Positions 8,271-13,691 of a stretch of 14,632 bases of DNA are shown piece after piece. Below the pieces are notes generated by a model. The model searched no databases, was not told the origin of the DNA, and saw only the letters and a program-made list of their open reading frames with translations. Both the position numbers and the translations under genes were made by a program. The stretch is taken from contig JBAYHA010000028.1 in assembly GCA_041666425.1 (NCBI GenBank), positions 1-14,632 on the forward strand, read 5' to 3'. The DNA comes from JBAYHA01 sp041666425. GTDB taxonomy: Bacteria > Patescibacteriota > Patescibacteriia > UBA11705 > JABHMO01. Position 1 is the stretch's first letter. Each line of letters begins with the position of its first letter.

Positions 8271-9469
8271 GGTAAATAATCAAGTGGATTAACCGGAATA
8301 CCGTTTATTCTTACTTCAAAGTGTAAATGTGGTCCACTGGAAAGATTTCCCGCACCGGAAGTTCCTGGCATTCCTCCCGACAAACCAATAATATCTCCCT
8401 TGTTTACGTATTCTTCTTCTCCAATCAAGATTTTGCTCACATGTCCGAACACCGTCGATAAATTATTGGCATGAATTAAGGATATGTAACTGTACCCTAA
8501 CCCGGCATCTCGAGTTTTTAACACATAGCCATCAGCCGGAGCTCTGATTGTCGTCCCTTGTTTGGCTCTAACATCAATGGCCGGATGTTCGAACAAATAG
8601 CGGTAGGGATATTCCGGATCATGAAAAGTCGCCATGATTTTATTTTCCGGAATCGGCCAAGACAAAGCCATTTCACGCAATTCTTTTTTGTTATTTTTTT
8701 GTTGTTCCAATTTATTGCGGGCACTTTTTTCTAAAGCTGTTAAATCATTGCTGATTTGCTGTTGTTCCGCTTTGGCTCGTTGAAATAAATCAGTGAATTT
8801 TTGTTCAGACATTCGCGTTTTTACCAGCAAAGTACTCTTATAATCAATATTACCTTTTAATTCATCTTTTTGCGACAGCAGATCATTTTTTAAAACAACC
8901 AACTGTTTTTGCTTTTCCTCCATTTCGACTTTTTTTTGCGCCAGTGCCAATTTTTGTGCTTTTACTTCTTGCAAAGCGGAGTTAAGTCCGGTTTGCAAAT
9001 TTTTTAAATATTCACTTTCTTGGAAATATTCTGACAATTTATCTTTTAAAAGAAATATTTTGATTGCGTCTCCCCCGCCGGTTTGATTTATCTTCAACAA
9101 AAGTTCTTTTATTTTGGCTTTTTGGCGAATGATATCATCCTCTTTGGTTACGATTTGCAGTTCAATGTTGCGATTTTCCAATTTTGTTTGGTCGATAGCC
9201 AATTCGGTTGATTTTATATCCAATTCAGCTTTGGCGATTTTGTTGTCCATGAGAGAAAGTTCATTGCGCAAGCTGGTTGCTTCTTGTTGTTTTGTTTTGA
9301 TGTTTTTTTGGTAAATAGCGGCCTGTTTTTTTAGTTCCTCGGCCTGTTTTTGCTTGGCATTTATCTGGGAGTTTATTTCGTCAACTGTTTCGGCTTGAAC
9401 AACTCCCGATTGTGCCAAAAGAAAAAAAATCAGGCAAATTATCTTTATTTTATTTTTGTGATTTGTCAT
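8267..9469 (-). CDS. Secreted M23 family metallopeptidase with coiled coil (EnvC/NlpD-like)
   Basis: A zinc endopeptidase that would cut peptidoglycan cross-links outside the cytoplasmic membrane, or activate an amidase. Numbering is from the ATG at 9469 (400 residues). Residues 1-26 are a signal peptide (cleavage after VVQA). About 27-265 form a long Lys/Gln/Glu-rich coiled coil, and the LytM/M23 domain covers about 268-400. The zinc and catalytic residues are all present: H295 and D299 in HPAID, H343 in FGHVS, and H381 and H383 in GPHLHFE, so the enzyme should be active rather than a degenerate activator. An ATG at 9502 would add 11 residues but lies inside the promoter; the start at 9469 gives a proper signal peptide and falls at the predicted transcript start, so the mRNA is probably leaderless. 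Coiled coil plus LytM resembles division-associated EnvC-type proteins. Confidence 0.93.
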   Translation of the reverse strand: MTNHKNKIKIICLIFFLLAQSGVVQAETVDEINSQINAKQKQAEELKKQAAIYQKNIKTKQQEATSLRNELSLMDNKIAKAELDIKSTELAIDQTKLENRNIELQIVTKEDDIIRQKAKIKELLLKINQTGGGDAIKIFLLKDKLSEYFQESEYLKNLQTGLNSALQEVKAQKLALAQKKVEMEEKQKQLVVLKNDLLSQKDELKGNIDYKSTLLVKTRMSEQKFTDLFQRAKAEQQQISNDLTALEKSARNKLEQQKNNKKELREMALSWPIPENKIMATFHDPEYPYRYLFEHPAIDVRAKQGTTIRAPADGYVLKTRDAGLGYSYISLIHANNLSTVFGHVSKILIGEEEYVNKGDIIGLSGGMPGTSGAGNLSSGPHLHFEVRINGIPVNPLDYLP

Positions 9470-9476
9470 ATAAATG

Positions 9477-9505
9477 ATTATAGCATATTTTTTGCGTATC
9501 AAAAA
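9477..9505 (-). promoter_or_regulatory. Extended -10 promoter of the M23 gene, leaderless start
   Basis: On the minus strand TGCTATAAT (TATAAT at 9482-9477) is a perfect extended -10. Upstream, TTGATA at 9502-9497 is only 14 bp away, and TTTTTG at 9505-9500 is at 17 bp, so the -35 is weak. Transcription should begin around 9470, next to the ATG at 9469. The upstream half overlaps the T-tract of the gltX terminator. Confidence 0.7.
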
Positions 9506-9523
9506 AGGGCGTAAAGCCCTTTT
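9501..9523 (-). terminator. Rho-independent terminator of gltX
   Basis: AAAAGGGC (9523-9516 read on the minus strand) pairs with GCCCTTTT (9510-9503) over 8 bp around a five-base loop, followed by TTTTTT ending at 9501. It starts four bases after the gltX stop codon (9529-9527). Confidence 0.8.
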
Positions 9524-9526
9524 ATT

Positions 9527-11056
9527 TTACAATTTGGCAAAAGCTATTTCCAATCTGGCTAAAGTTTGTTTTTTGCCAAGACAATAAGCAATTTCAAATG
9601 GATCGGGAGATTTTGCCCGGCCAGACAAAGCATAACGCATTGGCCATAGCACACTACCGGTATCCAAATTATTCTTTAACAAAAACTCATTGATTTCTTT
9701 TTTGATATTTTCCAATTGCCAATCTTCTGTTTTTATTTTTTTCAAAATTTTGCTTAATTCCTGCAAATCAACTTTTGTTTTTTGTGAATCTGATTTTTTC
9801 CAAACGAGTTCTTTGGCCTCATAATTTAAATCAGTTTCTTTTATAAAGAAAAATCGCAAAGCTTCTGCCAACTCAGATAAATTTTTTATTCTTATCTGCT
9901 CCAAAGTAAGAATTCCTTTTAAATCAGTGCTTTTTATTTTTTCTCCGGTCGCATGGATAATCAGTTGATCATTTTTTTGTTCAAGTAAATCGGCACTTTG
10001 CAAATAAGGCAAAGCCAAATCATAAAATTCATCAGGACTTAATTGTCTAATATAAACTCCATTGAGCCAATCAAGTTTTTCCAAATCAAAAACCGCTCCG
10101 GATTTGTGAACTTTTGCCAAATCAAATTGTTGAATTAACTCATTGATTGAATAAACTTCTTGTTCGGAACCGGAATTCCAGCCGAGCAAAGAAATAAAAT
10201 TTAAAAAAGCATCTTTTAAATAACCTTTGGCAATAAAATCTTTGACCGAAGTATCACCATCGCGTTTGCTTAACTTCTTTTTTGTTTTACTTAATAAAAT
10301 CGGCAAATGCGCGAATTTTGGTGGTTGCCAATCAAAAGCTTCATAAAGCAAAACATGTTTTGGCGTAGAAGCAATCCATTCATCTCCGCGCAAGACATGA
10401 GTGATTTTCATGAGATGATCATCCACTACATTGGCAAAGTGATAAGTTGGAAATCCATCGGTTTTAATCAAAACATAATCATCCAAATCTTTGGTGTTGA
10501 CCACAATCGAACCGCGAATTTCATCAGCAAAAACAACATCCTTATTTTCCGGCATTTTGAATCGGATTACATGAGGCTCATTAGCCTGCAATCTTTTTTT
10601 GATTTCTTCTCTGCCTAAAGTACGACAACAATTATCGTATTTTGGCGGTAAATTGTTTTTTGTTTGTTCTTCTCGCAAACTGTCTAATCTTTCTTTTGGG
10701 CAAAAACAGTAATAGGCTTTGCCTTTTTCCAACAAAACTTTTATATATTCCTTGTAAATGTCTAATCTGGCTGATTGAAAATATGGGCCAAAAACACCTT
10801 TTTCTTGGACTTTGCCTTTTTCGTCAAGATAGGGGCCTTCGTCAGACTCAATCCCCGCCCAATCAACAACTTTTAATAAATTTTCGACTGCGCCTTCGAC
10901 AAATCTATTCTGGTCAGTATCTTCGATTCTAATAATGAATTTGCCTCCTTCATGTTTGGCAAAAAGATAGTTATAAAGAATAGTACGCAAATTACCAACA
11001 TGGAGAAAGCCTGTTGGACTTGGGGCAATACGAACGCGGATGTTGTTATTTAGCAT
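9527..11056 (-). CDS. gltX: Glutamyl-tRNA synthetase
   Basis: Charges tRNA with glutamate in the cytoplasm (class Ib aminoacyl-tRNA synthetase). The Rossmann catalytic domain starts at once with RIAPSPTGFLHVGN, where HVGN at 19-22 is the HIGH motif. IRIEDTDQNR follows, then the WIASTPKH region, and KLSKR at 261-265 is the KMSKS loop. The rest is the helical anticodon-binding part. At 509 residues it is a normal full-length GluRS. It has its own promoter and terminator and is monocistronic. The chosen ATG is the only plausible one, because the conserved sequence begins seven residues later. No Shine-Dalgarno is visible. If the organism lacks GlnRS, as is common in related bacteria, the enzyme may also charge tRNA-Gln for amidation by GatCAB; that cannot be seen here. 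Confidence 0.97.
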   Translation of the reverse strand: MLNNNIRVRIAPSPTGFLHVGNLRTILYNYLFAKHEGGKFIIRIEDTDQNRFVEGAVENLLKVVDWAGIESDEGPYLDEKGKVQEKGVFGPYFQSARLDIYKEYIKVLLEKGKAYYCFCPKERLDSLREEQTKNNLPPKYDNCCRTLGREEIKKRLQANEPHVIRFKMPENKDVVFADEIRGSIVVNTKDLDDYVLIKTDGFPTYHFANVVDDHLMKITHVLRGDEWIASTPKHVLLYEAFDWQPPKFAHLPILLSKTKKKLSKRDGDTSVKDFIAKGYLKDAFLNFISLLGWNSGSEQEVYSINELIQQFDLAKVHKSGAVFDLEKLDWLNGVYIRQLSPDEFYDLALPYLQSADLLEQKNDQLIIHATGEKIKSTDLKGILTLEQIRIKNLSELAEALRFFFIKETDLNYEAKELVWKKSDSQKTKVDLQELSKILKKIKTEDWQLENIKKEINEFLLKNNLDTGSVLWPMRYALSGRAKSPDPFEIAYCLGKKQTLARLEIAFAKL

Positions 11057-11104
11057 AGTGTGTAAAGTTTTTAAAGTAGATATGATTTCACTTTTTACTT
11101 ACAA

Positions 11105-11133
11105 ATCATACCATTTCCAATCACCTATTTCAA
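11105..11133 (-). promoter_or_regulatory. Promoter of gltX
   Basis: On the minus strand TTGAAA (11133-11128) and TATGAT (11110-11105) are separated by exactly 17 bp, with a TGG extension before the -10. Transcription would begin near 11098, giving a leader of about 42 bases to the gltX ATG. Between this promoter and the plus-strand promoter at 11221 (11134-11220) only AT-rich sequence is seen. Confidence 0.75.
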
Positions 11134-11220
11134 GCTTTATTTTTATTAATATGTTAAGAGAATAAAACAGTGCTTTTTGTCTAAAATTAAATAAAATCAA
11201 ATATAGGCGTTTAATAACCA

Positions 11221-11249
11221 TTGACAAATTACGACAAGTATGCTATAAT
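11221..11249 (+). promoter_or_regulatory. Consensus sigma-70 promoter of the structured transcription unit
   Basis: TTGACA (11221-11226) and TATAAT (11244-11249) are both perfect consensus hexamers with the ideal 17-bp spacer and a TGC extension before the -10. It is the strongest promoter in the window. Transcription should start near 11256, about 19 bases before the long leader stem. Confidence 0.9.
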
Positions 11250-11274
11250 TATATGTTCATTAAAAATCAAATAT

Positions 11275-11413
11275 TCTAAATGCACCAGATTGTCTGGATG
11301 TCTTTAATTTCGTAGTATTCGCAGTTTGATGGTATTTTACCTTTTTCTAACTCCGGCTAACAGTCTGTCTTTACAGATCACATTAAACATACCGACAATC
11401 TGGTGCATTTAGA
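11275..11413 (+). ncRNA. Structured 139-nt leader RNA closed by a perfect 20-bp stem
   Basis: 11275-11294 is the exact reverse complement of 11394-11413 (arm begins TCTAAATGCACC). Pairing continues inward with small bulges: GG 11296-11297 with 11392-11393, ATG 11298-11300 with 11388-11390, and TTTAAT 11303-11308 with ATTAAA 11382-11387. That makes about 31 pairs in all. The 73-nt apex can form small hairpins, GGTA/TACC (11331-11341) and GTCTGT/ACAGAT (11363-11378). It lies just behind a consensus promoter and has no terminator after it, so it reads as the 5' leader of the downstream ORF, or an RNA processed from it. It matches no riboswitch, 6S, tmRNA or attC pattern that I recognise. An element with terminal inverted repeats is the alternative, but no target duplication flanks it. 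Confidence 0.65.
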
Positions 11414-11434
11414 GTTATAACGTTCGAAAAAAGA

Positions 11435-11453
11435 CCCCATCGGATGATGAGGG
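11435..11453 (+). promoter_or_regulatory. Hairpin at the ribosome-binding region of the GC-rich ORF
   Basis: CCCCATC (11435-11441) pairs with GATGAGGG (11446-11453), with one bulged A and the loop GGAT. It covers the GAGG that could serve an ATG at 11457. The second candidate, GGAG at 11459-11462 with six bases to the ATG at 11469, stays free. The hairpin may therefore select the start codon. Confidence 0.4.
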
Positions 11454-11468
11454 CAAATGGAGAAAACC

Positions 11469-12680
11469 ATGGCAAAACTCAAGAAAATTCTAGTTTCTGA
11501 CCCCACCACTACCACCGCCACTGCCGGAGATACCGGCGTGGCCATGATTGAAGCCACCGCCGACGACAACGTCGGCAAAGTCAAGGAACTGGTCGCTGAG
11601 ACCGTTCCCGAAAATATCGGGAACGCGATCACGGCCGAACCGGTCGCCGTTCCGGCGACCACGAAGAAGCTCTTCGCCTCATTGAACGAGGCGTGGAGCT
11701 ATTTCATAGAAGAAAAGGACCCTGGCGCGGCCATTCTGGCCGGAGTCCAGGATGGCCAGATCGGGTTCATCCACGGTGACGTGGAGACCGATTGCGAGAA
11801 CGCGGTGGTACTCGCGTACTACCGACAGGAGGCTGGCCACATAGTGTGGCTGGTACTGAGCCCAAAAACTGCTGAAGTTACGGTGAGGGTCCTTTCGAAA
11901 GCAGGGATTCCTTACCAGATTGGGAATCCGAGGGAGGCCTTGTCGGCCTACCCGCACATAATGAACAGGACCCTGGCGGCCGAGAAATCCGCCAGAGCCG
12001 CTGAAGTCGCGCGTGAAGCGCGATTCGCGGAGTTCATGAGGACCGACTGGACAGCCAGTGAGAACTGGCACGCCCAGTCACTCTTCGAAGAGCTGGAGTT
12101 GGCCGATCTGGCCAACCTCTGCCTCGGCGAGAAGCCAAAGGCAGAGACGGTCGAAAAGGCCGTCCAGATCTTCGCTTCTTTCGCGGAGAAATACTCCGCA
12201 AAGATCCACAGGGACAACCTTCTCGACGAGCCCTTTGGGATTGTTCGAGAAGCCATGGGAAGTCTCGTGGATGCCCAGAAGGCAGAGAGTGCCTTCCCTA
12301 GCATCCCCGAAATACTGGTCGTGATGGCCAGACATGGTCGAGATTACTCTTTCGTCGTCCTGAATAGGGGCGACGTGGAGTTGTTCAAGAAGGCCTGCAC
12401 CATGCAGGCCAAGTGCGAAATTCATTTCATCATTACTTCCCCCTCGCTGGCACTCTGCCAGCAAAAGTTCTATTGGGGGAAGCTGGCTGAGCATCGCGCT
12501 CAGCGTGAAAAAGAGGCCGAGATGGCCTTAAATTTGCCGGGGTATAGCTCCAAGATCGGCGGGGCTACCCTCGGCGAGGTCTGCACCGGCAAAGCGGACC
12601 GCCACGCCAAAAAGTTTCAGGAGCGAACTCGCTCCGTTCGACAGGGACGAAATGGCTGGAGTCAGAACTATGACGTCTAG
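11469..12680 (+). CDS. Orphan GC-rich ORF of unknown function with hairpin-packed coding sequence
   Basis: A 403-residue protein that I do not recognise. GGAG at 11459-11462 stands six bases before the ATG at 11469; the in-frame ATG at 11457 would add four residues. The N-terminal about 60 residues are Thr/Ala/Val/Glu-rich and look flexible. An alpha/beta-like region follows (about 65-165, with stretches such as GHIVWLVLSPKTAEVTVRVL), then Ala/Glu/Arg-rich helices (about 170-205), a mixed region with hydrophobic strands (EILVVMARHG, YSFVVLNRG, CEIHFIITS), and a basic C-terminal tail (KADRHAKKFQERTRSVRQGR). There is no signal peptide or membrane segment. Composition differs sharply from the neighbours: two lines I counted are 62% and 53% G+C. 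The coding sequence is an almost continuous series of stem-loops (separate entry). It has its own strong promoter, structured leader and terminator. Recent transfer, or selection on RNA structure, could explain the composition; a structured RNA with a subsidiary ORF is possible. Confidence 0.75.
   Translation: MAKLKKILVSDPTTTTATAGDTGVAMIEATADDNVGKVKELVAETVPENIGNAITAEPVAVPATTKKLFASLNEAWSYFIEEKDPGAAILAGVQDGQIGFIHGDVETDCENAVVLAYYRQEAGHIVWLVLSPKTAEVTVRVLSKAGIPYQIGNPREALSAYPHIMNRTLAAEKSARAAEVAREARFAEFMRTDWTASENWHAQSLFEELELADLANLCLGEKPKAETVEKAVQIFASFAEKYSAKIHRDNLLDEPFGIVREAMGSLVDAQKAESAFPSIPEILVVMARHGRDYSFVVLNRGDVELFKKACTMQAKCEIHFIITSPSLALCQQKFYWGKLAEHRAQREKEAEMALNLPGYSSKIGGATLGEVCTGKADRHAKKFQERTRSVRQGRNGWSQNYDV
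11517..12645 (+). other. Dense array of about 30 stem-loops within the coding sequence
   Basis: Perfect or single-bulge stems follow one another through the ORF. Local hairpins: 11517-11542 (10 bp, one bulge), 11559-11576 (7), 11603-11625 (9), 11642-11660 (8), 11662-11676 (6), 11675-11693 (6), 11735-11760 (7), 11770-11785 (6, GTGA loop), 11836-11850 (6), 11905-11929 (7), 11932-11953 (8, one bulge), 11973-11995 (7), 12007-12023 (6), 12098-12116 (7), 12117-12146 (7), 12177-12204 (11, one bulge), 12219-12252 (8), 12278-12296 (7), 12353-12375 (8, one wobble), 12392-12410 (8), 12446-12462 (7), 12486-12504 (7), 12630-12645 (6). Longer stems enclose some of these (12436-12443/12475-12482 and 12533-12540/12596-12603, 8 bp each). 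I saw no comparable density in the neighbouring genes. Confidence 0.85.
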
Positions 12681-12763
12681 CCACCTGTAAAAGTTCTGAC
12701 CTGTGTGTCACCTACCCTTGGCGGATAAAAGCCAAAAAGTGGTGAAAGTGATGCGTCGCATCA
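12661..12763 (+). other. Structured trailer after the GC-rich ORF
   Basis: Three further structures follow in order. GTCAGAACT (12661-12669) pairs with AGTTCTGAC (12692-12700) across the stop codon. TCACC-T-AC (12708-12715) pairs with GTGGTGA (12739-12745) and encloses TTGGC/GCCAA (12718-12735). TGATGCG-T-CGCATCA (12749-12763) is a perfect 15-base palindrome. None is followed by a T-run, so they are not terminators. They extend the structured RNA to the terminator at 12772. Confidence 0.6.
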
Positions 12764-12771
12764 TAATATAC

Positions 12772-12810
12772 AAGAGCTACCTTTGAATCTAAAGGTAGCT
12801 CTTTTCGTTT
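12772..12810 (+). terminator. Strong rho-independent terminator of the structured unit
   Basis: AAGAGCTACCTTT (12772-12784) pairs perfectly over 13 bp with AAAGGTAGCTCTT (12791-12803) around the loop GAATCT, followed by a T-rich tail (TTCGTTT). It closes the unit started at the 11221 promoter. Confidence 0.9.
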
Positions 12811-12822
12811 CAAAATTGACTT

Positions 12823-12849
12823 TTGATAGGTATTCATATAAAGTATAAT
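12823..12849 (+). promoter_or_regulatory. Probable promoter of the orphan gene at 12883
   Basis: TATAAT at 12844-12849 is a perfect -10. TTGATA at 12823-12828 gives a 15-bp spacer and TTGACT at 12816-12821 gives 22 bp, so the -35 is uncertain. It follows the terminator directly, so the next gene is transcribed separately. Confidence 0.5.
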
Positions 12850-12882
12850 TAAGTTCTTTGTTCTGTGCTTTGGAGGTTGTTC

Positions 12883-13497
12883 ATGAAAAATCAAGTTAAT
12901 CCCAATGTTTTTGAATCTTTGGCTGTTTCCGTTGATCTTGCGGTTTGGCCACTTTTTTTTTGCCGACCGATCGGTACCCGTTTTATCGGGCAGAATATCT
13001 GTTTTGCGTTATTACAAAAAGAGCAATCAGTGGTTGTTGTTTATCCAACCAATTATGTTACTCAACCACCGAAGTTGTCCAAAATTCTAGATTTTATCAA
13101 AAATCCCGGACGGTTAGATTCTTACTCTAATCTACGCGATTTGCCTATTTCCATCGAAAAACTTCAACAACTGCAAGGTTATGTCATTGAGACAATCACT
13201 TTGCCCGATGGTCATGATGTGATAATTTTGTTCGGGTCAACGGAATTTGAAGAACTACCGTTGGCGGATTCAATGTTGATGGCTTTTTCTGTCGACGAAG
13301 AAGTGGAAACAGTTCCTTGGCCAAAAGACGATCTCGAACAAAATTATTGCCTTTTGTTTCGAGATATTAGAGAAATGAAAAAAAAAGTAAATTATTTTCT
13401 GTTAATAAAGGAAAAAACTAAAATCGTCGAAATGAATTGGCGCAAAATTGCGCTTATTTCCAATGATTTTCGCAACAGCAACAGTTTGGCAAAATAA
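12883..13497 (+). CDS. Hypothetical cytoplasmic protein, family not recognised
   Basis: A 204-residue protein that I cannot assign. The start is fixed by GGAGG at 12872-12876, six bases before the ATG at 12883; the frame also opens upstream at a GTG (12865), which has no such site. This Shine-Dalgarno is the best in the window. The N-terminal half has hydrophobic strands (DLAVWPLFFC, SVVVVYPTNYV). The middle is GYVIETITLPDGHDVIILFG. An acidic stretch follows (FSVDEEVETVPWPKDDLEQ), then a basic, helical C-terminus. There is no signal peptide or clear membrane helix. Base composition is like the AT-rich background, unlike the preceding ORF. It has its own promoter and terminator. A functional link with the structured unit is possible from adjacency only. 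Confidence 0.75.
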   Translation: MKNQVNPNVFESLAVSVDLAVWPLFFCRPIGTRFIGQNICFALLQKEQSVVVVYPTNYVTQPPKLSKILDFIKNPGRLDSYSNLRDLPISIEKLQQLQGYVIETITLPDGHDVIILFGSTEFEELPLADSMLMAFSVDEEVETVPWPKDDLEQNYCLLFRDIREMKKKVNYFLLIKEKTKIVEMNWRKIALISNDFRNSNSLAK

Positions 13498-13516
13498 AAA
13501 AGCCGTTAATTACGGC
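13492..13516 (-). terminator. Terminator of the minus-strand TagA-NUDIX transcript
   Basis: On the minus strand GCCGT (13516-13512) pairs with ACGGC (13506-13502) around a five-base loop, followed by TTTTTTATTTT. It serves the minus-strand genes ending at 13554 and 13681 and overlaps the stop of the plus-strand gene. Confidence 0.75.
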
Positions 13517-13521
13517 AATGG

Positions 13522-13546
13522 TCTCGTCACAACGAGGCTTTTTTGT
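13522..13546 (+). terminator. Terminator of the orphan gene at 12883
   Basis: CTCGT (13523-13527) pairs with ACGAG (13532-13536) around CACA, followed by GC and six T (13539-13544). It lies back to back with the minus-strand terminator. An alternative 9-bp pairing, AAAAAAGCC (13496-13504) with GGCTTTTTT (13536-13544), would enclose both hairpins. Confidence 0.7.
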
Positions 13547-13553
13547 TTGTTTT

Positions 13554-13691
13554 TTATCTTTTCCTTTTTTCATTCCTGAGTTTTCGGGCGGTTTGTGCCA
13601 AAGTCAATGGCCGTCGCTCAGCCCAACTTTTCCCCACTGTTTGTGTTTGTTTTTCGGGTTGTTCTTTTTGTCTATTATTGTTAAGCAACAT
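13554..13691 (-). CDS. Possible 45-residue basic protein overlapping the NUDIX gene end
   Basis: An ATG at 13691 overlaps the last 11 bases of the TagA-NUDIX gene and opens a frame of 45 codons ending in TAA at 13554. The product is rich in Gln, Lys and Arg (it ends ARKLRNEKRKR) and has one motif-like stretch, KSWAERRPLTLAQ. It exactly fills the space between the NUDIX stop and the minus-strand terminator, and the overlap would allow coupled translation. It has no Shine-Dalgarno or recognised family. Chance openness in an A-rich strand is a real alternative, so confidence is moderate to low. Confidence 0.4.
   Translation of the reverse strand: MLLNNNRQKEQPEKQTQTVGKSWAERRPLTLAQTARKLRNEKRKR

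Noticed and set aside
9470..9502. N-terminal extension of the M23 protein to an ATG at 9502
   Set aside because: The extension is encoded inside the promoter and would place 11 residues before a normal signal peptide.
11275..11413. Leader inverted repeat as an integron attC site, retron RNA or miniature transposon
   Set aside because: There are no RYYYAAC/GTTRRRY cores, no integron integrase and no reverse transcriptase nearby, and no target-site duplication flanks the repeat. A structured leader explains the promoter position better, though a transposable element is not fully excluded.
11679..12494. Minus-strand open frames of 118-138 codons and a plus-strand 88-codon frame inside the GC-rich ORF
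   Set aside because: They overlap each other and the main ORF, have Arg/Ser/Pro-rich shadow-like composition, and no own promoter or ribosome site was seen. High G+C makes such frames common.
12712..12894. 60-codon minus-strand frame across the terminator region
   Set aside because: It runs through the 13-bp terminator stem and the start of the next gene, and its sequence is not protein-like.
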